Assembly (NCBI RefSeq): GCF_025264645.1
Contig: NZ_CP073696.1
Span: 372,001 to 436,000 of the forward strand
Reading direction: 5' to 3'
DNA from: Edaphobacter lichenicola
GTDB lineage: Bacteria > Acidobacteriota > Terriglobia > Terriglobales > Acidobacteriaceae
DNA: 64,000 nt
This document shows positions 45,378 through 54,803 of the stretch, piece after piece (position 1 is the stretch's first letter; every line of letters starts with the position of its first letter). The notes under the pieces were generated by a model. It was not told where the DNA came from and made no database searches. It saw nothing but the letters and a program-made list of their open reading frames with translations. A program made the translations under genes and the position numbers.

Positions 45378-46859
45378 ATGACTAGAGTGGCTCCCGGCAT
45401 TCTGCCAATCATCACTATCGACCGGAAAAGTCGAAAGGCGCTGCATAAGCAGATTTGCGACGCGTACCGCGTGGCCATTGTCGACGGGATCCTGCGACCG
45501 GGGCAGCGCGTGCCGTCCACTCGGGCTCTTGCCACTGAACTTCGTATTTCACGACTCCCTGTTCTGAACGCCTACGCTCAGCTTCTCGCCGAAGGCTACT
45601 TTGAGAGCCGTGTTGGTGCTGGGACCGTGATCTGCACTTCGCTGCCGGACCGTTTCACCGTCAGCGAGTCGACGGGTGCGCGCTCCACGGTGGCGCGCTC
45701 AGGGCCGCGGCCTGTTGCTCAGCGTACGTCAATTCTTCCCCGGCGCGACGCTCCTCCCTGGGTGCGTGGTTGGGGAGCATTCGGCGTGGGACGAATGGCC
45801 TTTGATCAGTTTCCACTTCAGGTGTGGACCCCACTGGTTGCGCGTCATCTTCGAAACATGCGAGCCAACTCCTTCCATTATGGAGAAGTGATGGGCTCTC
45901 TCGCTCTTCGAGAGACAGTTGCAAGCTATCTTCGAACCGCACGGTCCGTGCGCTGCGAAGCGTCACAGGTCATGATCGTCACTGGGTCGCAACAAGCGCT
46001 CGATATTTCCGTACGTGTACTTCTGGATCCGGGCAACGCGGTGTGGTTCGAAGAGCCCGGATATCGTTTGGCTCGCGAGTCGTTTGCATTGGCTGGATGT
46101 CGTCTCGTGCCGGTGCCCGTCGATGACGAAGGCCTGGATGTTTCCGCCGGCATCAAGCTATGCCCCAAGGCGCGAGCTGCGGTTGTGACGCCTTCTCATC
46201 AATTTCCACTCGGCGTGACCATGACCGCTCAGCGGCGTTTTCAGTTGTTGGATTGGGCTCAAAACACGGGCTCGTGGATTATCGAAGACGACTATGACAG
46301 CGAATATCGATATGAGAGCTCACCAATCGCATCTTTGCAGGGGCTCGATGTAAATGCGCGCGTGATCTATATCGGAACTTTCAGCAAGGTTTTATTTCCG
46401 TCGGTGCGTCTCGGATACATGGTCATTCCGCCAGATCTTGTCGACCATTTTATGGTCATGCGTCGCGCGATGGACCTTGGAACGCCGACTTTTTATCAGG
46501 ACGTGCTGACAGACTTTATTGGTGAAGGACATTTTGCGCGCCACCTTCGACGAATGCGCGTTCTTTATCAAGAGCGAAGGACTGTGCTGGTGAATAGCCT
46601 TCGCAAGGAGCTAGGATCTACCGTCGACGTGATAGGAAGTGAAGCCGGCATGCATCTTACCGTGACGCTTCCGCCGGGGACCGATGACGTGGAGATTGGT
46701 GAGCGAGCGGCTCGGCAGAATCTTTGGGTCTGGCCGCTCTCCACGACGTATTTTGGCCAGACGACTCGCCCGGGCTTCATTCTGGGGTTTGGCAGTACGG
46801 ATGTATCTGACATTCCACATGGCGTTGAAAAGCTTTATAGCCTCCTGGCTGGCAAATGA
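45378..46859 (+). CDS. MocR/PdxR-family regulator (GntR helix-turn-helix plus aminotransferase-like domain)
   Basis: 493 residues. The N-terminal GntR winged helix (about 15-80) has LHKQICDAYRVAIVDGIL, LRPGQRVPSTRALATEL and YAQLLAEGYFESRVGAGT. A linker leads to a fold-type I aminotransferase-like domain (about 140-490) with GSQQALDISVRVLLDPG, DDYDSEYRY and the PLP lysine in YIGTFSKVLFPSVRLGY. MocR proteins bind PLP and control vitamin B6, GABA, taurine or transport genes. Its own target is unclear: the converging lactate/glycolate permease and the upstream cupin are the nearest candidates. The start codon sits at the predicted transcription start. Confidence 0.94.
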   Translation: MTRVAPGILPIITIDRKSRKALHKQICDAYRVAIVDGILRPGQRVPSTRALATELRISRLPVLNAYAQLLAEGYFESRVGAGTVICTSLPDRFTVSESTGARSTVARSGPRPVAQRTSILPRRDAPPWVRGWGAFGVGRMAFDQFPLQVWTPLVARHLRNMRANSFHYGEVMGSLALRETVASYLRTARSVRCEASQVMIVTGSQQALDISVRVLLDPGNAVWFEEPGYRLARESFALAGCRLVPVPVDDEGLDVSAGIKLCPKARAAVVTPSHQFPLGVTMTAQRRFQLLDWAQNTGSWIIEDDYDSEYRYESSPIASLQGLDVNARVIYIGTFSKVLFPSVRLGYMVIPPDLVDHFMVMRRAMDLGTPTFYQDVLTDFIGEGHFARHLRRMRVLYQERRTVLVNSLRKELGSTVDVIGSEAGMHLTVTLPPGTDDVEIGERAARQNLWVWPLSTTYFGQTTRPGFILGFGSTDVSDIPHGVEKLYSLLAGK

Positions 46860-46884
46860 TCTGCTTAAATCTCTCGACGTTTCG

Positions 46885-48552
46885 CTAGAAGTGTATGACG
46901 TAGGTGTAAAGCAGAACTATGAGACCGACGATGCCGGCCAGGAATGCACTGTGTTTTAGAGTGAAGCGGAAGAGCTTTGCCTGCTCTGACTGTGTAAGGC
47001 CGGTGGCGGCAGCTGCAATCGCGATACTTTGTAGACTGATCATCTTTCCCATGACTCCGCCCGAGGAGTTTGCCGCTGCCAACAGAACAGGGTCGAAGCC
47101 GAGACGATTTGCAGTGACTACCTGGAGGTTGCCGAAGAGTGCATTTGCCGAAGTGTCCGAGCCGGTGAGAAAGACGCCTATCCAGCCGAGTAATGCGCTG
47201 AAGAAAGGAAAGGCGCGACCGGTAGCCGAGAAGGCGAGTCCAAGCGTGGCCGTCGCGCCGCAGTAGTTCATCAGGAAGGCAAGCGCGATAACTGAAGTTA
47301 CGGTGATTGTCGGAAGCTTGAGTTGATCGATCGTTTTGCCGATGATGCGGACAAAGTCCCGTAGCCTCATCCTGAGACAGAGTGCGGAGAGCATCGTTGC
47401 TACCATGCAAGCGGTGCCTGAGGCAGAGAGCCAGCTAAGACGGTAGACCGCGTGATAGGGCATTGGTGCAGAGACGATCGGCGGCATTCGTTGCACGACG
47501 TTATCTAAGTACGGCCAGTGAATGATGATGTCGGTCTTATTCAAAAGCGCCTGAAACGGCAGCCATCCCCAGAGAAGGACACAAAGTACGAGAAGCGCGT
47601 AGGGAAGCCATGCGTACAGTATTCTGCCGAGACTATGTGACGTTAGATTTTTACCCTCGCGGCCGGTACTGCTTCCATCTGCATGGGTGCATGTGAAGCG
47701 CGTCCACGGGCCTGCTGTCGATGCGATTTCCTCGGTATCGGTTTTGCGGGATCGGAACCAGAGTACGAGTGCAGCCATCGTGGCAATCGCAGCGAGAATA
47801 TCAGTCAAATGAGGACCGAGGTAGACGGATACGAGGAACTGTATGACGGCAAACGTCATGCCAGCGATGAGAGTGGGAGCCCAGATTCCAGAGAGCGAGC
47901 CGAAGCCTCCCATTGCGGCTATCAGATAGACAGGGATAAGAAGCGACATGGGCGTGCAGATGCGTCCTACTGCAGCACTGAGCTGGTCGAGAGGTAAGCC
48001 GGTTGTGCCTGCGAGTGTGACCACCGGGATTCCGATGGAGCCAAAGGCTACGGGTGCCGTGTTGGCCAAAAGACAGATTGCAGAGGCGCTAAAGGCGGTG
48101 AATTCGAGCCCGATGAGCATTGTGGATGCGATTGCGACCGGGGTTCCAAATCCAGCGGCGCCCTCGAGAAATCCTCCGAAGGCAAACGCGATCAGGAGCG
48201 CCTGAAGGCGAGGGTCTGGGGTGAGGCGACCCAAAGAGTCTTTGATGACCTCGAAGTGACCGGTTTCGACCGTAATTCGAAACAGGACGATGGCCCAAAA
48301 CACGATCCATGAGATAGGAAGGAGGCCGAATGCTACGCCGTTTGCCGCTGCACTGATGGCTGCCTTTACTGGCATGCGGTAGGCCAGTGTTGCTAGCAGG
48401 AGTGTGACTGTTAAACCGACAAGGCCCGCTAACCAAGTAGGCTTTCTCATAATGCCTAGCAGGATTAAGAGAACGAGGACAGGTAAGGATGCGAAGACAA
48501 CAGAGAGTCCCAAGCCTAGTCCGAATGGGTAGTACGTTTGATTCCAGATCAC
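46885..48552 (-). CDS. L-lactate/glycolate permease (LctP/LldP family)
   Basis: 555 residues from GTG 48552, about 13-14 membrane helices. Characteristic sequences are WIVFWAIVLFRITVETGHFE, GGFLEGAAGFGTPVAI, LEFTAFSASAICLLANTAPVAFG and the C-terminal FLTGSDTSANALFGNLQ and ANSSGGVMGKMISLQSIAIA. The family carries L-lactate, D-lactate and glycolate with protons. It is divergent from the glycerate kinase (206 bp apart), suggesting joint use of small hydroxy acids. An imperfect site CTGATA-N17-TATCAG lies at 48600-48628 between them, too weak for a firm operator call. Confidence 0.94.
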   Translation of the reverse strand: MIWNQTYYPFGLGLGLSVVFASLPVLVLLILLGIMRKPTWLAGLVGLTVTLLLATLAYRMPVKAAISAAANGVAFGLLPISWIVFWAIVLFRITVETGHFEVIKDSLGRLTPDPRLQALLIAFAFGGFLEGAAGFGTPVAIASTMLIGLEFTAFSASAICLLANTAPVAFGSIGIPVVTLAGTTGLPLDQLSAAVGRICTPMSLLIPVYLIAAMGGFGSLSGIWAPTLIAGMTFAVIQFLVSVYLGPHLTDILAAIATMAALVLWFRSRKTDTEEIASTAGPWTRFTCTHADGSSTGREGKNLTSHSLGRILYAWLPYALLVLCVLLWGWLPFQALLNKTDIIIHWPYLDNVVQRMPPIVSAPMPYHAVYRLSWLSASGTACMVATMLSALCLRMRLRDFVRIIGKTIDQLKLPTITVTSVIALAFLMNYCGATATLGLAFSATGRAFPFFSALLGWIGVFLTGSDTSANALFGNLQVVTANRLGFDPVLLAAANSSGGVMGKMISLQSIAIAAAATGLTQSEQAKLFRFTLKHSAFLAGIVGLIVLLYTYVIHF

Positions 48553-48758
48553 GGCGGTAGTTATCCCTCGGATAGTTGAGCTGCGACGGACCTAACAGGC
48601 TGATAGGATGACATGCGAATCTTATCAGTATGTTGAAACGCTTACGGTGAAACGTCTGCTCGTCGGTATCGTGCAGTGTAGATATCGTTCGCTGCCAGAT
48701 TGAGGTTTAGTCTGTTGCGTTGAGTGGGCGGAGAACTCCTATTGCTGAGGTATTGTGA

Positions 48759-50153
48759 TTGAAAGACGCTGCGCTGGATTTACGTGAAATCGCACATGGT
48801 CTCTTTCTGCATTCTCTCGAGCAATGCGGTGTTGAGCAGGCTTTTGCGCGGAAGGTGAATCGCGTTTTAGGAGAGCACAATGAGAGCTTGTTAAAGCTTG
48901 GTGATGATGTGATTGATCTGGACGGCATTCGTCGTATTCGAGTTGTTGCTGTGGGTAAAGCAGCGTCGGGGATGTTGAACTCTTTGTTGCCGTTCTTCGA
49001 CGGGCTGCCGAATTGCGACATCTCCGGCGTATTGATTACGAGCCATAAGCCATCGAACCTGCCGCCCGGCTTTCAGTTCTTTGCCGGTGGGCATCCCACC
49101 CCAAATCAAGCCTCGGTCGATGGAGCGAAAGCAGCTTTAGATCTTGTGCGTTCGTTGCGTGCGGATACGGTTGGGGATGCACTTTGTTTTTTTCTGGTTA
49201 GCGGAGGCGCATCCGCGATGATGGAGCTGCCGCTGGATCCTGCTATCTCACTCGAAGATGTTGTGAGCTTTTATCGGGAGTTAGTGCATAGCGGGGGGAC
49301 GATTGCTGAGATCAACTGCATCCGTAAACATTTCTCAGCAATAAAGGGCGGCCGACTCGCGATGGAGGCCGATGGCTTATCGAGCTACTCCATCCTCGTG
49401 TCGGATGTTCCATCGGATCGCCTGGATTCGCTTGGATCCGGGCCAACACTTCCTGATACATCTACTGTCGAGGAGTGCAGCGAGTTGTTGGCGCGTTATG
49501 GCCTCATGGAGAGGTTTCCTGCTTCCGTCCGGCGTTTTTTTGCGTCGGAAGCGTTCTGTGAAACTCCTAAGCCGAAGCAGCTTCATGCACGCTTCCTGAC
49601 ACTACTATCTGCTGACGACACTGCGGTGATTGCGAAAGAACGCGCCGAGGAGGTTGGTTTCTATGCTGTCATCGACAATACATGTGATGACTGGGGCTAT
49701 AGCGCTGCGGCCGAATCTTTGATTAATCACCTTCGTGAATTGAGGGGGGAGCATCCGCGGGTCTGTCTCGTCTCGTCAGGGGAAGTTACGGTTGAGCTAC
49801 CAGGGCCTGCGGTGTTTCCTGATGAAGCGGGTGCGACTGAGAGGCGGGGAGTCGGGGGACGCAATCAGCATTTTGCACTCTATGTCGCGACGCTGTTGAA
49901 GGCTTCGGATGCGTCGGTAGTCGTTTTATCAGCTGGTACTGACGGTGTTGATGGGAATAGCTCGGCTGCGGGAGCGATTGTGGATGAGAAGACTCTTTAT
50001 GGAGACGAGGAAAGTCTGATTCGCGCTCGTACGGCTCTACGCCACTTCGACTCGGGCACGTTTTTGCAAGAAGCAGGTCTGAGCATCGTGACTGGGCCTA
50101 CAGGAAACAACCTTCGGGACCTGCGTATTTTGTTGGCAACAACTGCTTCATAA
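48759..50153 (+). CDS. Glycerate 2-kinase (DUF4147/MOFRL type)
   Basis: 464 residues from TTG 48759. The N-terminal DUF4147 domain has VVAVGKAASGM, GGHPTPNQASV, FLVSGGASAMMELP and NCIRKHFSAIKGGRLA; the C-terminal MOFRL domain has CLVSSGEVTVELPG, GVGGRNQHFALYVA and VVLSAGTDGVDGNSSAAGAIVD. This family phosphorylates D-glycerate at position 2, feeding it into lower glycolysis, and serves glycolate/glyoxylate or serine-cycle breakdown. It is divergent from the LctP-type permease, which can import glycolate, so the pair may support growth on C2/C3 hydroxy acids (inference). Cytoplasmic, with no truncation visible. Confidence 0.94.
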   Translation: MKDAALDLREIAHGLFLHSLEQCGVEQAFARKVNRVLGEHNESLLKLGDDVIDLDGIRRIRVVAVGKAASGMLNSLLPFFDGLPNCDISGVLITSHKPSNLPPGFQFFAGGHPTPNQASVDGAKAALDLVRSLRADTVGDALCFFLVSGGASAMMELPLDPAISLEDVVSFYRELVHSGGTIAEINCIRKHFSAIKGGRLAMEADGLSSYSILVSDVPSDRLDSLGSGPTLPDTSTVEECSELLARYGLMERFPASVRRFFASEAFCETPKPKQLHARFLTLLSADDTAVIAKERAEEVGFYAVIDNTCDDWGYSAAAESLINHLRELRGEHPRVCLVSSGEVTVELPGPAVFPDEAGATERRGVGGRNQHFALYVATLLKASDASVVVLSAGTDGVDGNSSAAGAIVDEKTLYGDEESLIRARTALRHFDSGTFLQEAGLSIVTGPTGNNLRDLRILLATTAS

Positions 50154-50486
50154 GAACAGATCTTTTTCTGCCACCGCGGCCAATGGATTGTGGGATCCGA
50201 TGGATTGCTGCGAATACAGAGACGCGAGAGATGCCACTATTCACGCCAGAGCCTAAGTATTTTCTCTTTCTTGAGGATGTGATTAGTAAGGGTCAAGGCT
50301 GTTGTTGCAAATTTATTTCGTTGTTAGCTCAACTCAATTTCTCTACAACTTTTGTTGCAGCGAGCGATGCCAAAAGGAACTCAATCTCGTTCGAGATCAA
50401 GATTAGGCTAGAGAGGAATCGTGACTGCATCTCTGTAGCACTGAAGGTATGGAACGAATGCCTCATCCTGTATCACTGGAGTACTC
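50154..50486. other. Intergenic region upstream of DUF1800 gene
   Basis: About 330 bp. A frame at 50183-50590 is open but overlaps the DUF1800 start, has no recognisable domain and no good ribosome site, so I do not call it. The AT-rich segment around 50300-50370 is the likely promoter area; no consensus boxes are clear. Confidence 0.4.
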
Positions 50487-53324
50487 ATGCAGCGGAGCTC
50501 TGCGCGCTATCACTCGTTGAACGTCGCGTTGGTAGTTGGATTCATCTCGGCCCCGGCCCTATTGATCTCTGGATGCGCAAAGGGATTTGAGAGAGGCTAC
50601 CCGTCTTACATCTCTGCCCCCAGCAGTGCCGTTCGAGTCAACCAGACGTTGCAGCTGAACACCCAGACGAAGGTGACCGGTTCACCGATGAGCTTTTGGG
50701 TTAATGGTATTCAGGGCGGCGACGCGACGGTCGGAACCATTGATAGTAATGGCCTGTATACCGCACCGGCGATTGTTCCAAGTCCTAATAATTTAGTGAC
50801 GATTACGAGCCTGGCTACTATGTTCCCGCAGGACATACCTGGCTCTGTCACAGTCAGCGTGTTGAATCCGATTCCGATCATCAATACGGTAACTCCTTCG
50901 AGCTTTTCCGAGGGAACGGAGACGATCACGATTAGTGGATCTCAGTTTATTTATGGCGCGCAGATCATGTGGAACGGTGCGCCAGTTCCAACAACGTTTG
51001 TGTCGAATACTGAGTTGGCGGCATCGATCGCCGCACCTAACCCTGGAACCTATCCGCTGGCTGTTAACAACCCTGACCCAGGATCGGCGAACTCAGCTGT
51101 GCTCTCTGAGCTAGTGGGACCAGGGCAGGTGGTGCTTACTCTACAAACAAACGCTGGCACGAGTGTACGTGTTACGAACAGTCTGAAGATTGGGCTCACG
51201 ATCACTGGCACCAATAACACTGGTGTGAACTGGCTGATCAATGGGATCGCTGGTGGCAACGCACAGATAGGGACGATCGTCGGCAACGCAGATGGCAGTG
51301 TGACTTACACGGCGCCGGCAGTTGTTCCAACTCCCAATAACGTCGTTCAGTTGACCGCAGTGAGCGTCGACAATCCGGCGGTGTCGATTAGCCAAAACAT
51401 CTCCGTGCTGAATCCGATCCCGATTCTGTCGTCGGGCGCGCCGATGGCCTTCGATGTTGGTCCCTCCACGATAGTGCTTACCGGCAGCAACTTCATCAAT
51501 GGAGCTCAGGTCTTGATGAATGGCGCACCCGTGCCTACGACCTTCAACAGCGGCGGGCAACTTACCGCGAGTATTAGCCCGACGGACGCGGGCAATCTCG
51601 ATCTTCAAGTCTTGAATCCGAGTCCGGGACCAGCGACTTCGACCGATCTCATTGCTCAGGTAAATGGAACGCCCCCCGTGCCCCTGGTGACGCCTACTGA
51701 CGCATCGCGTTTTTTGGCGCAGGCTACATTTGGCGCCACCGACGCTGACATTCATACCGTTTCAAAGATTGGCTATAACGCGTGGCTCAATCAGCAGTTC
51801 ACCACACCACCGACTTTGCATGAGCCGGCAGTCGAACAGGCTCTGATTATCAATAACCCTCCCTGCAATGCGGGCGACGTAAAGTGTAACGCGGCCCTCT
51901 TTGTACAGAACGATACCGACGCAGCATATGTGGAGCAGAGCTTTTGGCAGCAGGCCTTGACTGGAAGCGACCAGCTCCGACAGCGTGTGAAATATGCGCT
52001 AACCGAAATTATGGTGATTTCGAGTCAGGATTTTGCTGTTACCGAGATGCCGCGAGGCATGGCGAATTACTACGATGTACTTGGGGCAGATGCATTTGGC
52101 AACTTCCGTCAGCTGCTTCAAGATGTGACGTTGAACCCGATGATGGGCCAGTATCTCTCGGTGATGGGGAACGATAAGGGAGATGCGACGCGAGATCCAG
52201 ATGAGAACTATGCGCGCGAGGTGATGCAGCTCTTTACTATCGGGCTTTATCAACTCAATCCAGATGGCTCTCAAAAGCTGGATCCGACGGGGCAGCCGAT
52301 TCCAACCTACTCGAACACGGATGTGATGGGATTGGCGAAGGTGTTCACCGGTTTTAGCTGGAACATACCTGGCGATCAAAGCAACACAGCCTGGTCTAAT
52401 TGCTGCGCGTATGTCGGTACTGGCTTTGGCGAAGATATTTTGCCGATGCAGAGCTTCCCGAATCACCACTCGACCGATGAGAAAGATTTTCTTGGCGTCA
52501 CAATTCCGACGCAATCTAATCCCGATCCTGTGGGTGATCTGAAGATCGGATTGGACACCTTGTTCAACCATCCGAATCTTCCGCCCTTCTTCTGCAAGCA
52601 GATGATCCAGCATCTTGTTACGAGTAATCCGAGTCCGGCATATGTCGGTCGCGTCGCGGCGGTTTTTCAGGATGACGGGACGGGTGTGCGCGGGAATATG
52701 CAGGCGGTGATTCAGGCGATCCTGCTGGATGACGAAGCGCGCAACTCTGCAACTGCGGCCAGTAATCCGCAGTACGGTAAGGTTCGTGAGGCACTTGTTC
52801 GCTACACCGAATGGGCGCGTGCGTTTACGGCTCAGTCGCGGAATGGAGCCTTCAATATCGGAAGCACGGAAGATCCTATCTACGGACTGGGCGAGATGTC
52901 GCTTCGATCGCCCAGCGTCTTCAACTGGTTTGCTCCGGGATATGTTCCTCCCGGAACGAGTATCGAGCAGGCCGGATTGGTGGCGCCTGAGATGGAGATG
53001 ACGGATGTGTCGACGGTGGTCGGGTATCTGAACTATATGCAAAGCGCGATCGGCGCGAACGCGACGGCAGGTCCTGATATCTTCTCGAATTACTCCACCG
53101 AGATTGGGTTAGCTGGAACTCCCGATCAACTAGTTGACCGAGTCAATTTGCTTTTGATGGCGGGAGAGATGGATAGCACACTTCGCAGCCAGATCCTCTC
53201 TGCGGTTAACTCGATTGCCGTACCTTCAGGTGATCAGAATGCGATCAATGCGGCACTTGTGGCTCGAGTGGAGACGGCAATTTATCTTGCGATGGCAGCG
53301 CCATCTTATAGCGCGCAGTTCTGA
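50487..53324 (+). CDS. DUF1800 lipoprotein with tandem Ig-like/IPT repeats
   Basis: 945 residues from ATG 50487 with GGAG five bases before. A lipoprotein signal ends in ISGC. Residues about 40-390 are two tandem units, each an Ig-like part (for example GGDATVGTIDSNGLYTAPA and GGNAQIGTIVGNADGSVTYTAPA, residues split by family repeats) followed by an IPT/TIG part (TITISGSQFIYGAQIMWNG; TIVLTGSNFINGAQVLMNG). The DUF1800 domain occupies about 400-945: SRFLAQATFGATDADI, YALTEIMVISSQDF, ARDEN-like DPDENYAREVMQLFTIGLYQL, GLAKVFTGFSWN, HHSTDEKDFLG and LRSPSVFNWFAPGY. Function is unknown; such genes nearly always precede a DUF1501 gene, as here (9 bp downstream). Cell-surface location is likely. Confidence 0.93.
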   Translation: MQRSSARYHSLNVALVVGFISAPALLISGCAKGFERGYPSYISAPSSAVRVNQTLQLNTQTKVTGSPMSFWVNGIQGGDATVGTIDSNGLYTAPAIVPSPNNLVTITSLATMFPQDIPGSVTVSVLNPIPIINTVTPSSFSEGTETITISGSQFIYGAQIMWNGAPVPTTFVSNTELAASIAAPNPGTYPLAVNNPDPGSANSAVLSELVGPGQVVLTLQTNAGTSVRVTNSLKIGLTITGTNNTGVNWLINGIAGGNAQIGTIVGNADGSVTYTAPAVVPTPNNVVQLTAVSVDNPAVSISQNISVLNPIPILSSGAPMAFDVGPSTIVLTGSNFINGAQVLMNGAPVPTTFNSGGQLTASISPTDAGNLDLQVLNPSPGPATSTDLIAQVNGTPPVPLVTPTDASRFLAQATFGATDADIHTVSKIGYNAWLNQQFTTPPTLHEPAVEQALIINNPPCNAGDVKCNAALFVQNDTDAAYVEQSFWQQALTGSDQLRQRVKYALTEIMVISSQDFAVTEMPRGMANYYDVLGADAFGNFRQLLQDVTLNPMMGQYLSVMGNDKGDATRDPDENYAREVMQLFTIGLYQLNPDGSQKLDPTGQPIPTYSNTDVMGLAKVFTGFSWNIPGDQSNTAWSNCCAYVGTGFGEDILPMQSFPNHHSTDEKDFLGVTIPTQSNPDPVGDLKIGLDTLFNHPNLPPFFCKQMIQHLVTSNPSPAYVGRVAAVFQDDGTGVRGNMQAVIQAILLDDEARNSATAASNPQYGKVREALVRYTEWARAFTAQSRNGAFNIGSTEDPIYGLGEMSLRSPSVFNWFAPGYVPPGTSIEQAGLVAPEMEMTDVSTVVGYLNYMQSAIGANATAGPDIFSNYSTEIGLAGTPDQLVDRVNLLLMAGEMDSTLRSQILSAVNSIAVPSGDQNAINAALVARVETAIYLAMAAPSYSAQF

Positions 53325-53333
53325 ACGGAGAGC

Positions 53334-54764
53334 ATGATGAATAAACATGAACTATCGCGGCGGCAGTTTCTTCGTACAGCGTCCATGGCGTCGATGGCTG
53401 GTATTTCCGTCAGTCCATTTCTTCTCGAACTCAACTCGGTTGCAGCGATGGCGCAGCAGGGCAACCCTACTGACTATCGGGCGCTCGTTTGTATCTTTTT
53501 ACAGGGTGGCAACGATGGCCATGGAACGGTGATCGCGACGGATACTGAGTCCTTCAGTGCATTTACAACGGCGCGTTCGGGGGCGCCGGGGCTTGCTTAT
53601 AGCCTGAGTGATCTTCTTCCGATTGTCTTGAAGACTCCGCAGAGTGGCCGAACATTTGCGCTTAATCCTTACCTGACTGGTGTGCAGAATTTATTTAATG
53701 CAGGCCGTGCTGCGATCGTTACAAATACCGGTACGCTGATCGCTCCGACGACGAAGGCACAGATTCAGGGGAATTCTGTGCCACTGCCGGCTTCGCTATA
53801 TTCTCATTTCGATCAAACCGCCGCATGGCAGGCGATTACGGCGAATGGAGGAAGTGCGGTGCATACCGGATGGGGAGGCGCGATGGCGGACCTGATCGCG
53901 TCAATGAACACGAACTCGGCTTTCACGTGTATCTCCACTGCAGGGGTAGCTCTTTTTCTTTCTGGGCAGACTTCGTTTCAGTTGAACGTAACCTCGGCCG
54001 GACCAATACCAATTGGAGGATTGGCTCAGCCGTTGTTTGGACAGCAAGCAGGGTCTACTGCGCTGGCGTCGATCCTTAGCGCTGAGGAGACAAATCTCTT
54101 TGCCAAGGAGTATGAGGTAATTATCGGTCGCTCGATTGCTGCTCAGGCTAGTCTTGCGACTTCGATGTTGCCCGCAGGCGCAGGTGGTGTAGCGAATCCT
54201 CCGCAATACCTGGATCCGGTCACGAACAAGTTGACGGATAACGCACTCGCCGTCTCACTGCAGACCGTTGCGAGAATTATCGGCGGCAGAAGCAGCCTGG
54301 GAGTGAACAGGCAGATTTTTTACGTGACTCTCGGCGGCTTCGATACGCACGATAATCAAGCTCCGCAACATGCGCGCCTACTCACGGAGCTTGGGCAGGC
54401 GCTTGAGTACTTTGATTCGGCGATGACAACAGCGGGGCTGAATAATCAGGTCACCACCTTTACCGCCTCCGACTTTGGAAGAACGCTTACGGCAAACAGC
54501 GCAGGTACCGACCACGGTTGGGGAAGTCACCATATTGTTACTGGTGGAGCTGTGGTGGGACAGGATATGTACGGACAATATCCCGTGATCGGTTCGAACC
54601 AGGCCAACGATATGGGCGCTGGGCGGTTGATACCGACCACTTCCGTTGAACAATACGCAGGAACGCTTGCGCGATGGTTTGGGCTGTCTGATAGCCAGGT
54701 GAAAGAGGTCTTTCCTAATTTTGCTAACTTTGGTTCGAACCCCTATATGGGATTTATGGGCTGA
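53334..54764 (+). CDS. DUF1501 protein with Tat signal
   Basis: 476 residues from ATG 53334 (or 53337). The N-terminus SRRQFLRTASMASMAGISV is a twin-arginine signal, so the protein is exported folded. DUF1501 motifs: ALVCIFLQGGNDGHGTVI, SHFDQTAAWQA, IFYVTLGGFDTHDNQAPQHA, FTASDFGRTLTANSAGTDHGWG and HHIVTGGAVVGQDMYGQYP. The Asp/His-rich motifs (TLGGFDTH, ASDFGRT, TDHGWG) resemble the metal sites of the alkaline phosphatase/sulfatase superfamily, to which DUF1501 belongs. Substrate unknown. It is cotranscribed with the DUF1800 gene 9 bp upstream. Tat export suits a metal-loaded enzyme. Confidence 0.94.
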   Translation: MMNKHELSRRQFLRTASMASMAGISVSPFLLELNSVAAMAQQGNPTDYRALVCIFLQGGNDGHGTVIATDTESFSAFTTARSGAPGLAYSLSDLLPIVLKTPQSGRTFALNPYLTGVQNLFNAGRAAIVTNTGTLIAPTTKAQIQGNSVPLPASLYSHFDQTAAWQAITANGGSAVHTGWGGAMADLIASMNTNSAFTCISTAGVALFLSGQTSFQLNVTSAGPIPIGGLAQPLFGQQAGSTALASILSAEETNLFAKEYEVIIGRSIAAQASLATSMLPAGAGGVANPPQYLDPVTNKLTDNALAVSLQTVARIIGGRSSLGVNRQIFYVTLGGFDTHDNQAPQHARLLTELGQALEYFDSAMTTAGLNNQVTTFTASDFGRTLTANSAGTDHGWGSHHIVTGGAVVGQDMYGQYPVIGSNQANDMGAGRLIPTTSVEQYAGTLARWFGLSDSQVKEVFPNFANFGSNPYMGFMG

Positions 54765-54766
54765 TT

Positions 54767-54790
54767 CTTTCGGTACTTGTAAGACCGAAG
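54767..54790. terminator. Short stem-loop between converging DUF1501 and HD genes
   Basis: TTCGGT (54769-54774) and ACCGAA (54784-54789) form a 6-bp stem right after the DUF1501 stop. A second perfect 8-bp stem, CCCAACTC/GAGTTGGG (54793-54800 and 54808-54815), follows and overlaps the end of the HD gene. Convergent geometry suits termination, but there is no T-tract. Confidence 0.35.
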
Positions 54791-54803
54791 GGCCCAACTC
54801 GGG

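Noticed and set aside
48600..48628. CTGATA-N17-TATCAG as an operator for the permease/glycerate kinase pair
   Set aside because: Six-base arms with a 17-base spacer are expected often by chance; not enough for a feature.
50183..50590. Open frame of 135 codons upstream of the DUF1800 gene
   Set aside because: It overlaps the well-supported DUF1800 start, lacks a ribosome site and domain, and its composition looks like intergenic sequence.
54731..54745. GGTTCGAACCCC resembling a tRNA T-arm
   Set aside because: It is within the DUF1501 coding sequence and no cloverleaf can be drawn around it.
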